Positions 27,623 through 35,443 of a stretch of 64,000 bases of DNA are shown piece after piece. A program made the translations under genes and the position numbers. Positions within the stretch are counted from its first letter, which is position 1. Each line of letters opens with the position of its first letter. The notes below the pieces were generated by a model. It was not told the DNA's origin. It saw nothing but the letters and a program-made list of their open reading frames with translations, and made no database searches. The stretch is from an uncultured Lachnospiraceae bacterium (lineage in GTDB: Bacteria > Bacillota > Clostridia > Lachnospirales > Lachnospiraceae), in NCBI GenBank assembly GCA_947627245.1, contig CANQVH010000014.1:1-64000 (forward strand), in the 5' to 3' direction.

Positions 27623-29059
27623 ATGAATTACAAGATCATTCGAAACATTATAGGCTGGGTTCTGATCATAGAGGCGGCGTTCATGGCGCCGGCCTGTCTG
27701 GTTGCCGTGGTTTATCGGGAGCAGGCAGGTCTTTCTCTGCTGTTCTGCGCCCTGCTTTGCCTGTTGTGCGGCGGACTGCTTGTGCGCAAAAAGCTGACCG
27801 ACAAGCGCATGTACGCGCGGGAAGGTTTCGTGGCGGTCGCGCTGTGTTGGATCGTGCTGAGCGTGTTCGGAGCGCTTCCGTTTGTGGTGTCGGGCGCGAT
27901 TCCGTCCTATATCGACGCGCTTTTTGAGACGGTGTCCGGCTTTACGACGACCGGCTCCAGCATTTTGACTGAGGTGGAATCGATGCCGCATTGCCTGCTG
28001 TTCTGGCGTAGCTTCACGCACTGGATCGGCGGCATGGGTGTGCTCGTCTTCCTGATGGCGCTTCTGCCGCTCACCGGCGCCACCAACATGTACATGATGA
28101 AGGCGGAGAGCCCGGGCCCGTCCGTGGGCAAGCTCGTTCCGAAGGTCAAGTCGACTGCGGTGCTTCTCTACAAGATGTACCTTGTATTGAGCGTCGCGCA
28201 GCTCTTTTTCCTGCTGATCGGCGGGATGCCGGCGTTTGACGCGCTGACGACCGTATTCGGTACGGCCGGCACCGGCGGTTTCGGCGTCAGAAACGACAGC
28301 ATTGGCGGCTACTCGACCTACCTGCAGGTGGTCGTGACCGTGTTCATGATCCTCTTCGGCGTCAATTTTAACGCATATTACTTTTTCGCGTGCCGCAAGC
28401 CGAAGGAAGCGTTCAAGATGAGCGAGGTGCGCGTGTACCTCGGCATTATCCTTACGTCGATCGTGCTGATCACGATCAATATTTCCGGAATGTTTGAGAA
28501 TGCGGCGAAGGCTCTGCAGCAGGCGGCGTTTCAGGTGGGATCCATCATCACGACGACCGGCTTTGCGACGACCGATTTCAACCAATGGCCGTCCTTCTCC
28601 AAGACGATCCTTGTGATGCTCATGTTTATCGGTGCCTGCGCCGGCAGCACGGGCGGCGGTATGAAGGTATCGCGTATCATCATCCTGTTCAAGTCGATTT
28701 TGAAGGAGCTGGACGTGGTCGTGCATCCGCGTCATGTCAAGAAGGTAAAAATGGACGGGCGGCTGGTGGAGCACACCGTGATCCGCTCGGTAAACGTATT
28801 TCTGGCGTCCTATGTGATCGTGTTTGCGCTCTCGGTGCTGCTGATTTCGCTCGATAATTTTGATTTTACGACGAATTTCACGGCGGTGGCCGCCACGATC
28901 AACAATATCGGACCGGGACTTGAGATCGTCGGCCCGACCGGAAATTTCAGCACGTTTTCAAATTTTTCCAAGCTGATCCTGACCTTCGATATGCTGGTCG
29001 GAAGACTGGAGCTGTTCCCGGTACTGGTGCTTTTCGCGAAGCGGACGTGGTCGAAATAG
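27623..29059 (+). CDS. trkH: Trk potassium transporter membrane subunit
   Basis: TrkH is the K+-translocating subunit with four pore-loop repeats. All four filter-like segments are visible in the 478 residues: SGFTTTGSSIL, GTAGTGGFGV, TTTGFATTDF and, near the end, AATINNIGPGL. The GACAGSTGGGMKVSR intramembrane loop is also present. About ten hydrophobic spans are spread through the protein. The 10-base gap to trkA and shared strand indicate one operon for both subunits, driven by the promoter at 24957. Confidence 0.96.
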   Translation: MNYKIIRNIIGWVLIIEAAFMAPACLVAVVYREQAGLSLLFCALLCLLCGGLLVRKKLTDKRMYAREGFVAVALCWIVLSVFGALPFVVSGAIPSYIDALFETVSGFTTTGSSILTEVESMPHCLLFWRSFTHWIGGMGVLVFLMALLPLTGATNMYMMKAESPGPSVGKLVPKVKSTAVLLYKMYLVLSVAQLFFLLIGGMPAFDALTTVFGTAGTGGFGVRNDSIGGYSTYLQVVVTVFMILFGVNFNAYYFFACRKPKEAFKMSEVRVYLGIILTSIVLITINISGMFENAAKALQQAAFQVGSIITTTGFATTDFNQWPSFSKTILVMLMFIGACAGSTGGGMKVSRIIILFKSILKELDVVVHPRHVKKVKMDGRLVEHTVIRSVNVFLASYVIVFALSVLLISLDNFDFTTNFTAVAATINNIGPGLEIVGPTGNFSTFSNFSKLILTFDMLVGRLELFPVLVLFAKRTWSK

Positions 29060-29080
29060 CAAGGCGGGAGGTAAGTTTGC

Positions 29081-29109
29081 TTTACAAGAAAGGAATTGTG
29101 TGTTAAAAT
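29081..29109 (+). promoter_or_regulatory. promoter of the NlpC/P60 gene
   Basis: TTTACA at 29081-29086 and TAAAAT at 29104-29109 are separated by 17 bases. It lies 61 bases before the start codon, in a locally AT-rich stretch after trkH. Confidence 0.65.
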
Positions 29110-29170
29110 AACAAAATAGGTTTTGGGAACAGGGTATTAAGGGGAGAGGTTTTACAAGAGGGGATAACGA

Positions 29171-30832
29171 ATGCGAAAAAAGACATTGCTTACTGTCGCA
29201 CTGTGCATGGTACTTACGGTAGCGTCGCAGAGCGTCGGCAGTGACCTTTATAAATCACAGCGTGTAAAGGCAGAATCAGTAGACAGCGGGGATTCAGGAA
29301 AGAGTCTGATATCCGAGCCTCCTCAGGAGACGGTGCCTGAGTCTACGCCCGAGCCGACACCTGAGCCAACGCCGGATCCTTCACCGGAGCCGACGCCATC
29401 CGCGCCGCCGCAGACGGAGACGCCTGCACAGACGGAAGCGCCGCCGCAGACGGAGACACCTGCAGCGCCGGAGACACCCGCGCAGACAGAGACGACACCT
29501 GCGACGCCTGCGCAGACAGAGACACCCGCGCAGACGAATTCCGAGAGCACGGAAGGGAGTTCGGAGACGGATCAGCAGACCGGGAGCACGGATGCGCCGC
29601 AGACGGAGACTCCGAGCGAGACGGCTCCGACCGAAGCGCCGTCCACGGAACCGGCTCCGGTCGAGACGCCTATCACAGAGCTGGGTCTTGACACCGGACC
29701 AGTCATACTTGAAGAATCGGAGGTAGACCGGGAGCCGGAGACCGAGCACATGACGAACGAGGAGCTGATCGCGCGTCAGCAGATCGTGATCCCTCCGGAG
29801 ATAGAGAAGGAATTTCGGTTTACCAAGGTCGAGAAGCAGTACGCCATCGTCAGCAATCCGGATGGGACGCAGGTCTATGAGAAGAAGTCGACGAACGCAA
29901 GGGCGGTCGGGACTTTGAACTACTACGGGTGCTGCTACATTCTGGACGACCAGAAGGATGACTGGTACTACATAGAATCCGGAAACGTAAGGGGATTTAT
30001 CAAAGCGGAGGACGTCGTCGCAAACGACGTAGCCAACCGAATCGTCAAGATCAAGGGGATGGAGAATCTCCCGTCGGCAAGGCTTCTGATCGCGCGCACG
30101 GACAACTCGGCGTTTACCTACACGCACACGACGGTCCAGAAGGTTATGGCTGCGCCGGAATATGCGCTTGCGGACGGAGACGTGAATATCTACGAGCAGA
30201 AAAAGGATTCCGCCCGGGTGATCGGGACGATGTCCGATGATGATCTCTGCTACATACTTGACAAGGCGGACGATACGTGGGCCTTTGTCGAATCCGGAGA
30301 CGCGCGGGGCTTTGTGGAGAAGAGCAGCCTGACGACCGGACAGGAGGCTGCGGATGCGGTGTCCGAGACGGGCGAGGAGAATATGCCGCTCGCCGAGGTT
30401 ATGGTGGAGCCGGAGGAGAATAAGGCTTGCTACTATACGCTGGCTTCCGTGAAGGAAGCGTCCCAAGGAGCTAAGACGCGCGAAGCGATGATTAATTTCG
30501 CGAAGCAGTTCGTCGGGAATCCGTATGTCTGGGGCGGGACGAGTCTGACGCAGGGTGCGGACTGTTCCGGATTTGTACAGAGCATCTATTCGTACTTCGG
30601 GTATTCGCTTCCGCGAGTTGCGGAGGATCAGGCCGGATACGGGATGCAGATCCCGATCTCATCCGCGGAGCCGGGTGATCTGATCTTCTACGCGAGGAAC
30701 GGCTATGTATATCATGTCAGCATGTACATCGGTGACGGACAGGTCATTCAGGCAGCCGGCAAGAGAGTCGGCATCATCATATCCGGGATCGGCGACAACG
30801 CCGTGTGGGCGACACGGGTGATCAAGGACTAG
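29171..30832 (+). CDS. secreted NlpC/P60 peptidoglycan hydrolase with SH3-like repeats
   Basis: A 553-residue exported protein. A signal peptide (KKTLLTVALCMVLTVASQSVG, cut near residue 27) is followed by a Pro/Thr/Glu-rich linker (about 55-170) made of short PTPEP and QTETPA repeats. Two bacterial SH3-like domains follow (around 225-285 and 335-395, each with YEKKSTNARAVGTL or YEQKKDSARVIGTM and a RGF(I/V) end). The C-terminal NlpC/P60 domain (from about 440) has the catalytic Cys in GADCSGFVQSIYSYFG and the His in YVYHVSMYIGDG. It likely cuts stem peptides in the wall. GAGGGG precedes ATG 29171. Confidence 0.93.
   Translation: MRKKTLLTVALCMVLTVASQSVGSDLYKSQRVKAESVDSGDSGKSLISEPPQETVPESTPEPTPEPTPDPSPEPTPSAPPQTETPAQTEAPPQTETPAAPETPAQTETTPATPAQTETPAQTNSESTEGSSETDQQTGSTDAPQTETPSETAPTEAPSTEPAPVETPITELGLDTGPVILEESEVDREPETEHMTNEELIARQQIVIPPEIEKEFRFTKVEKQYAIVSNPDGTQVYEKKSTNARAVGTLNYYGCCYILDDQKDDWYYIESGNVRGFIKAEDVVANDVANRIVKIKGMENLPSARLLIARTDNSAFTYTHTTVQKVMAAPEYALADGDVNIYEQKKDSARVIGTMSDDDLCYILDKADDTWAFVESGDARGFVEKSSLTTGQEAADAVSETGEENMPLAEVMVEPEENKACYYTLASVKEASQGAKTREAMINFAKQFVGNPYVWGGTSLTQGADCSGFVQSIYSYFGYSLPRVAEDQAGYGMQIPISSAEPGDLIFYARNGYVYHVSMYIGDGQVIQAAGKRVGIIISGIGDNAVWATRVIKD
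29331..29560 (+). repeat. Pro/Thr/Glu/Gln codon repeats in the NlpC/P60 linker
   Basis: Short in-frame units of CC(G/T)GAGCC(G/A)AC and CAGACGGAGAC type are repeated many times. They encode a flexible spacer through the wall. The same Gln-Thr-Glu codon theme appears in the N-terminal part of the giant adhesin at 42080-42410. Confidence 0.75.
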
Positions 30833-30861
30833 GCCGGATCCGGGATCATAGGTCAAAAGAA

Positions 30862-30890
30862 AATGCCGCGGGCGGTTTGCTCGCGGCATT
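30862..30890. terminator. bidirectional terminator between converging genes
   Basis: A perfect 9-base stem (30862-30870 with 30882-30890) and an 11-base loop lie 29 bases after the NlpC/P60 stop. On the - strand the stem is followed by TTTTCTTTT, which makes it a good terminator for the gene reading from 32313. On the + strand the T content after it is modest. Confidence 0.75.
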
Positions 30891-30896
30891 GTTGCG

Positions 30897-31030
30897 TCAT
30901 TCTATTATTCTATTATTCTGTCATTTTGTCATTTTGCTACTCCGTTATTCTATGCATTTGCTACCTCGTTATTCTGCCATTGTGTTACTCAGTGATTTGC
31001 CGTTTTGTTACTCCGTTATTCGGCTACTTT
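30897..31030. repeat. degenerate 24-base tandem repeats
   Basis: A pyrimidine-rich stretch repeats with a 24-base period. The units at 30931-30954, 30955-30978 and 30979-31002, and a fourth from 31003, share a core like TTGCTACTCCGTTATTC. A shorter TATTATTC stutter precedes them. It fills the space between the terminator and the 3' end of the - strand gene. No gene is seen in it. Confidence 0.75.
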
Positions 31031-31038
31031 ATGGTTCT

Positions 31039-32313
31039 CTACTCTTCACCAGAGGTTTCTTCCGCTTCCGGGAGAATCAGGCGAACCGTCTCGATTCGAT
31101 GCTTGTCCATCTGATCAACCACAATTCTGATCGCGTCGTCGGTCGTCACGGACTCGCCGGCGGTGGGCAGATGATCCAGCTTCTCGATCACGAGGCCGCC
31201 CACGGAATCATAATCCTCAGAATGCAGGGAAAGTCCCAGCGCGTCGTTGATATCGTCCAGCTTGACAGAACCCTCGATCAGATATTCTCTGTCGCTTTGC
31301 TTCCGGATCAGATCCTTCTCATCGTCGTCGTACTCGTCGCGGATCTCGCCGACAATCTCTTCGAGCAGATCCTCCAGAGAGATCAGGCCGACAGCCGCTC
31401 CATATTCATCGAGAACGATCGATATGGTGACGGAATTCTCCTGCATGTCCATCAGAAGCTCGGAGGTCTTCTTGTATTCGTAGGTATAATAAGGCTCGTA
31501 CATCACGTCCGTGACCCGGAAGTTCCCCTCGTCGCAGAACAGGAAATCTTTAATATTCAGGATTCCCGTGATATTGTCGCGGTCCTCCCGATAGACCGGC
31601 AGGCGCGAATAGCGTTCCGCGTGGAAGAGCTCCTTGACTTCCCCGTAGGAAGCAGTCTCGCTGACGGCGGCCATATCTGCGCGCGGCACCATGATGTCTT
31701 TGGCTGTCGAATCGCCGAAATCCACGACGTTGTAGATCATCTGGCGCTCCTCTTTCTCGATGACGCCCTCCTTGTGACTGACGTCCACGATCGTGCGCAG
31801 CTCCTGCTCGGTGATCGTGTTGAGCGAGCTGTCCGCGTTCACATGCATCAGCCGCAGGATGAACCTGCAGATGTGGTTGATGATGAAGATCACCGGAGTG
31901 AGCAGCTTCATCAGGAACAGGATGACCGATGCGTATGCGAGCGAAAGCTTTTCCGCGTTCACGGTCGCGTAGGTCTTGGGCGTGATCTCGCCGAAGATCA
32001 GGATCAGGATCGTGAGGATCCCTGTCACGGCGCCGACCGCGCCGTTGCCGAAGAGTTTAATAGCAAGAGCGGTGGCGAGCGCAGCCGAGAAGTTGTTTAC
32101 CAGATTGTTCCCGATCAGGATCGTGCTCAGCATTTTCGGCGAGTTTTCGATTGTCTTCAATACGATGTCCGCGCGCCGGTCGCCTTCCTCCGAGAGCGTC
32201 TGCAGGCGGATGCGGTTCACGGTCGTGAGCGCGGTCTCTGCGGAGGAGAAAAACGCGGACAGAAGAACAAGGGCAAGCAGTATCAATAATTGTATGGCGT
32301 CGTCCGAAGCCAA
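31039..32313 (-). CDS. CNNM/CorC-HlyC family membrane protein with CBS domains
   Basis: The family is annotated as hemolysin-related or CorC-like; members are thought to transport Mg2+ or other cations. The 424 residues comprise a DUF21/CNNM membrane domain with about four spans (LLILLALVLLSAFFSSAETAL at the start, then GNNLVNNFSAALATALAIKL and GEITPKTYA), a CBS pair (DIMVPRADMAAVSE, RYSRLPVYREDRDNITGILNIKDFL), and a C-terminal CorC/HlyC domain (LGLSLHSEDYDSVGGLVIEKLDHLP in two parts). I place the start at TTG 32313 because AGGAGA (complement of 32321-32326) lies 7 bases upstream. ATG 32331 is in frame but lacks a ribosome-binding site. It is the only clear - strand gene here. Confidence 0.9.
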   Translation of the reverse strand: MASDDAIQLLILLALVLLSAFFSSAETALTTVNRIRLQTLSEEGDRRADIVLKTIENSPKMLSTILIGNNLVNNFSAALATALAIKLFGNGAVGAVTGILTILILIFGEITPKTYATVNAEKLSLAYASVILFLMKLLTPVIFIINHICRFILRLMHVNADSSLNTITEQELRTIVDVSHKEGVIEKEERQMIYNVVDFGDSTAKDIMVPRADMAAVSETASYGEVKELFHAERYSRLPVYREDRDNITGILNIKDFLFCDEGNFRVTDVMYEPYYTYEYKKTSELLMDMQENSVTISIVLDEYGAAVGLISLEDLLEEIVGEIRDEYDDDEKDLIRKQSDREYLIEGSVKLDDINDALGLSLHSEDYDSVGGLVIEKLDHLPTAGESVTTDDAIRIVVDQMDKHRIETVRLILPEAEETSGEE

Positions 32314-32367
32314 GAAACCATCTCCTATCATACTTTTGCGGCCGCGGCAGCGGATGCCCGGCCTATG

Positions 32368-32396
32368 TTGAACAGTTACTTGAGAATATACATGAT
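32368..32396 (+). promoter_or_regulatory. candidate promoter of the small membrane protein gene
   Basis: TTGAAC at 32368-32373 and CATGAT at 32391-32396 with a 17-base spacer. It overlaps the opposite-strand promoter for the CNNM/HlyC-type gene. Confidence 0.4.
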
Positions 32397-32413
32397 ATTT
32401 GCGGAAAATGCAA
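32385..32413 (-). promoter_or_regulatory. candidate promoter of the CNNM/HlyC-type gene
   Basis: Read on the - strand: TTGCAT (32413-32408), 17-base spacer, TATATT (32390-32385). Transcription would start near 32378, about 65 bases before the TTG start. It overlaps a + strand promoter, so the two genes may be co-regulated. Confidence 0.45.
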
Positions 32414-32475
32414 CAAATAATCACGGAACCGCGCGCATATATATAAAACAGAATATCGCGCGGGAGGTATCTGCG

Positions 32476-32853
32476 GTGGAACAACTGCGAATGAAAAGAA
32501 AAATGGCGTCCGGAATGCTTATGGGACTTGTGCTTTCGTGTCTGGCGACGACCGCAATCCTGCTGGTGCTGGCGTTTGTGATGCTGAAGCTCCAGCCGGG
32601 AACCGGGACGATCGAGACCGCGATTCTGGTGACGTATGCGGTTTCGTGTTTCTTGGGCGGCCTGTATTGCGGGAGAAGGGCGGAGCAGAAAAAATTTGTA
32701 TGGGGGATGTTGCTGGGCGTTCTGTATTTTCTCCTGCTGTTTCTGATTTCCGGGATGGGGGATCGCACCGTCCAGTCCGGGCTTGTGCAGAGCCTGACGG
32801 CGCTTGCAATCTGCGCGGGCGGCGGGATGCTCGGCGGCATGCTGGCGAGATAG
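32476..32853 (+). CDS. small membrane protein, TIGR04086-type
   Basis: A 125-residue protein with four hydrophobic spans: LMGLVLSCLATTAILLVLAFVM, ILVTYAVSCFLGGLYCG, FVWGMLLGVLYFLLLFLISGM and LTALAICAGGGMLGGMLA (segments given separately). The GGxYxGRRAxxKxFxWG pattern between spans 2 and 3 and the C-terminal GGxLGGML resemble the TIGR04086 family of Firmicutes, whose function is unknown. GTG 32476 is chosen because GGGAGG at 32462-32467 is 8 bases away; the open frame upstream overlaps the promoters. Confidence 0.82.
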   Translation: MEQLRMKRKMASGMLMGLVLSCLATTAILLVLAFVMLKLQPGTGTIETAILVTYAVSCFLGGLYCGRRAEQKKFVWGMLLGVLYFLLLFLISGMGDRTVQSGLVQSLTALAICAGGGMLGGMLAR

Positions 32854-33232
32854 ACCGTGGAAGGACCGGTGGACCGGTAATCTGCAAGAACTCGATCGGC
32901 TGCTGTTGCACAGGGGTTCGATCGGCTGCTGCGGCACGGCGGACAGTAAGGACTCGATCGGTGGCGGCTGCAGCACAGCGGACGGCAGGGATTCGATCGG
33001 CTGTTGTGGCACGGCGGACGGTAGGGATTGTTCGACGCTGCGCCGCCGGTCGACATTTCTGCGCGGATCTTTCAAATTTCCCTTTTCTTTTCCGGATTCT
33101 TGTGATAAGATGGGAAAAACAGAGTTTATCAGGAATTCGTTTCTGTCGATTCAGACAATCATTCCATCAGAACAGTATCAGACAAAGCAGTTTTTGTGGA
33201 ACAGGCAAATAATAAATTTTTATGAGGTGAAT
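32854..33232 (+). other. 379-base region between the TIGR04086-type gene and rho
   Basis: The first part holds the 36-39 base tandem repeats (32892-33028). The second part (33050-33232) is AT-rich and should hold the rho promoter. A TGATAAGAT stretch near 33102-33110 resembles an extended -10 element, but no good -35 is seen. The rho reading frame stays open through the whole region although the start codon and ribosome-binding site are at its end. Confidence 0.55.
32892..33028 (+). repeat. tandem repeat, units of 36, 39 and 36 bases, upstream of rho
   Basis: Units start with TCGATCGG at 32892 (shortened, 26 bases), 32918, 32954 and 32993. Each full unit runs through a GC-rich GGCTG...GGCACGGCGGAC block to a closing (A/G)GGA(C/T). 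Full unit lengths are multiples of three and lie in the same open frame as rho, where each would read DSIG...TAD. Confidence 0.8.
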
Positions 33233-34834
33233 ATGAGAGAAAAGTATGAATCGCTGTCCCTGACCGTGCTGAGAGATCTAGCGAAGGCAAGGGGCATGAA
33301 GGGTATTTCCGGAATGAAAAAGGGCGAGCTGGTGGAAGCGATGCTCGCACAGGACGAAGAGGACAAGAAGACGCAGACTGTCGCGGCACAGCCGGAAAGA
33401 ACGGACGGAGAGGCGCAGACGGATCGCGGGAGAGCCGAAGCAGGCGCTCAGGAACGGCCGTTAAGAAGACCGCAGAGGCTGACTGCAGGGCCGGTCAGAC
33501 GCCGTATGGAGCGGGACGCGCAGCCGGGGGAAACAGGCGCGGCAGATGCAGGGATCGCTCTGAACGACATGAGTGTGCCGAGACAGGGCGCGGAGCGTGA
33601 CAGCCGTGCAGATGCAGGAATGCCGAGACAGAGCGCGGAGCGCATCAACGCGGAATTTCCGCGGCAGGACAACCGGGACAAGCCGCCGACAGAGCTCTCG
33701 CAGCTTGACAGCGGACAGGTGGCGACCGGTATTCTGGAGGTCATGCAGGACGGCTTCGGCTTTATCCGCAGCGACAATTATCTGCCGGGCGAGAACGACG
33801 TGTACGTCTCCCCGTCGCAGATCCGTAAGTTCAATCTGAAGACCGGGGATATCATTTCCGGGAACACGAGGATCAAGGCGCAGCAGGAGAAGTTCAGCGC
33901 GCTTCTGTATCTGAAGACGATCAACGGCAAGCTTCCTTCCGAGGCGACGAGGCGCTGCAATTTCGAGGATATGACGCCGGTCTTCCCGAACGAGCGCCTG
34001 CGCATGGAGCGCGCGTCACGGGCAGTCGCGATGCGGATCGTGGATCTATTTTCCCCGATCGGCAAAGGTCAGAGAGGCATGATCGTCTCGCCGCCGAAGG
34101 CTGGAAAGACAACGCTTCTGAAGGATGTGGCGCGGTCGATTCTGGAGAACGATCCGAACATGAAGCTTTTGATCCTTCTGATCGATGAGCGGCCGGAGGA
34201 GGTCACGGATATCAAGGAGGCCATCCGCGGCGACAATGTGGAGGTCATCTATTCGACGTTTGACGAGTTGCCGGAGCACCACAAGAGGGTGTCCGAGATG
34301 GTGATCGAGCGCGCGAAACGGCTCGTGGAGCAGCGGGAGGATGTGACGATCCTGCTCGACAGTATCACGCGCCTCGCCCGCGCGTACAACCTCACGGTCC
34401 CGCCGAGCGGCAGGACGCTCTCGGGCGGACTCGATCCGGCGGCGCTGCACATGCCGAAGCGCTTTTTCGGCGCGGCACGAAAGATGCGCGAGGGCGGCAG
34501 CCTGACAATTCTGGCGACAGCGCTCGTGGACACGGGCAGCAAGATGGACGACGTCGTCTACGAGGAATTCAAGGGCACCGGCAACATGGAGCTTGTGCTG
34601 GATCGAAAGCTCTCCGAGCGACGTGTATTCCCGGCCATCGATATTCCGAAGTCCGGCACGCGGCGCGAGGATCTTCTGCTGGACCGCGAGGAGCAGGAAG
34701 CCGTCTACATCATGCGCAGGGCGCTGAACGGACTGAAGTCCGACGAAGCGGTTGAGAATATCCTGAATATGTTCGTGCACACGAAGGACAACCGCGAGCT
34801 CGTACAGCGGGTGCGTCGGCAGAAGTTTGTGTAA
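33233..34834 (+). CDS. rho: transcription termination factor Rho
   Basis: Rho is the hexameric RNA helicase that ends transcription. The 533 residues start with the N-terminal helical domain ([29 protein letters not shown]). A charged Gln/Arg/Asp-rich insert (about 45-155) with short internal repeats ([27 protein letters not shown]) follows. Next is the cold-shock-like RNA-binding domain ([35 protein letters not shown] in parts). The ATPase core has Walker [35 protein letters not shown] and the Q/R loops ([10 protein letters not shown]). Such inserts are known in high-GC or clostridial Rho proteins. ATG 33233 has TGAGGTG upstream. Confidence 0.96.
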   Translation: MREKYESLSLTVLRDLAKARGMKGISGMKKGELVEAMLAQDEEDKKTQTVAAQPERTDGEAQTDRGRAEAGAQERPLRRPQRLTAGPVRRRMERDAQPGETGAADAGIALNDMSVPRQGAERDSRADAGMPRQSAERINAEFPRQDNRDKPPTELSQLDSGQVATGILEVMQDGFGFIRSDNYLPGENDVYVSPSQIRKFNLKTGDIISGNTRIKAQQEKFSALLYLKTINGKLPSEATRRCNFEDMTPVFPNERLRMERASRAVAMRIVDLFSPIGKGQRGMIVSPPKAGKTTLLKDVARSILENDPNMKLLILLIDERPEEVTDIKEAIRGDNVEVIYSTFDELPEHHKRVSEMVIERAKRLVEQREDVTILLDSITRLARAYNLTVPPSGRTLSGGLDPAALHMPKRFFGAARKMREGGSLTILATALVDTGSKMDDVVYEEFKGTGNMELVLDRKLSERRVFPAIDIPKSGTRREDLLLDREEQEAVYIMRRALNGLKSDEAVENILNMFVHTKDNRELVQRVRRQKFV

Positions 34835-34885
34835 GAGGCGATTGAACAGGTAATTTTCGGAACGGGCAATTTTCATATTTTTCGG

Positions 34886-34914
34886 TTGCATTTTTTCCGA
34901 AAATATGCTATCAT
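34886..34914 (+). promoter_or_regulatory. promoter of rpmE with extended -10
   Basis: TTGCAT at 34886-34891, 17-base spacer, TATCAT at 34909-34914, with TGC directly before it (extended -10). Transcription would start near 34921, giving a leader of about 180 bases. Confidence 0.7.
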
Positions 34915-34946
34915 CTATAAGCTGTTCTATTGTGTGAACCAGAATG

Positions 34947-35077
34947 GTGAACTGCAGGGACTTGCAGGGATAGTCCGGGAAAGCTTGCCGCGGTAATATC
35001 TGAGCGGCATCGACCGGAAAAGGGCTGAGGCGAAGCGCGGCGAATGGACCGCCAGAACAGGCCGGGCCGCAGTTCAC
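34947..35077 (+). ncRNA. structured rpmE leader RNA (candidate L31 autoregulatory leader)
   Basis: A perfect 9-base closing stem pairs 34947-34955 with 35069-35077, enclosing about 113 bases. Inside are at least three local stems: GGACT with AGTCC, TGCCGC with GCGGCA, and GGCG with CGCC. The layout is a multi-branched leader that ends 25 bases before the rpmE start. Leaders bound by ribosomal protein L31 are known in several phyla, so autoregulation is a reasonable inference. I cannot match it to a named family by eye. Confidence 0.5.
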
Positions 35078-35102
35078 GATCAAAGAGGAAGAGGTGAAAA
35101 TC

Positions 35103-35309
35103 ATGAAGGAAGGAATCCATCCGGAGTATTATCAGGCAACTGTGACATGCAACTGTGGCAACACATTTGTGACAGGCTCTACGAGAAAGGACATCCACGT
35201 GGAAGTTTGCTCCAAGTGCCACTCGTTCTACACGGGTCAGCAGAAGACTGCAGCAGCCCGCGGCCGTATCGAGCGATTCAATAAGAAGTACGGAATTGAA
35301 TCCAAATAG
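35103..35309 (+). CDS. rpmE: 50S ribosomal protein L31
   Basis: L31 binds at the central protuberance of the large subunit and bridges to the small one. The 68-residue protein shows MKEGIHPEY at the start, then TCNCGNTF (CxC), [12 protein letters not shown] (CxxC) and a C-terminal [11 protein letters not shown]. The four cysteines make it the zinc-binding form. ATG 35103 is chosen because GAGGTG at 35091-35096 sits just upstream; GTG 35094 overlaps that site. Confidence 0.97.
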   Translation: MKEGIHPEYYQATVTCNCGNTFVTGSTRKDIHVEVCSKCHSFYTGQQKTAAARGRIERFNKKYGIESK

Positions 35310-35322
35310 TTCAGAGATCATA

Positions 35323-35380
35323 CGGGACTGTCGTCAAGTAGAGCTCGTGAGGCACGGGCTGTTTTGCGGCAGTCCCGTTT
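35323..35380 (+). terminator. terminator after rpmE
   Basis: CGGGACTG (35323-35330) pairs with CAGTCCCG (35370-35377), and four more pairs including two G-T extend it inwards, making a 12-base stem with a long loop. It is followed by TTTGCATTT. Confidence 0.6.
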
Positions 35381-35393
35381 GCATTTATGTGAT

Positions 35394-35420
35394 AAAGCCC
35401 GAAGCGCTCCGTCGGGCTTT
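35394..35420 (+). promoter_or_regulatory. perfect hairpin before the DUF1385 gene
   Basis: AAAGCCCGA (35394-35402) pairs fully with TCGGGCTTT (35412-35420) around a 9-base loop. It lies between the rpmE terminator and the next ribosome-binding site, 24 bases before the start codon. It may act as a second terminator or as an attenuator. Confidence 0.5.
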
Positions 35421-35443
35421 AGGGAGATGAAGGAGGAAACACA

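Noticed and set aside
30897-31030. CRISPR array
   Set aside because: The 24-base units are directly adjacent with no unique spacers and no cas genes nearby.
30805-32289. 494-codon + strand frame opposite the CNNM/HlyC-type gene
   Set aside because: The - strand product has DUF21, CBS and CorC/HlyC motifs in order; the + strand translation has none and begins inside another gene.
32804-33232. A longer rho starting far upstream
   Set aside because: The frame is open, but the Rho N-terminal domain starts at ATG 33233 with a good ribosome-binding site. Kept only as a finding about the repeats.
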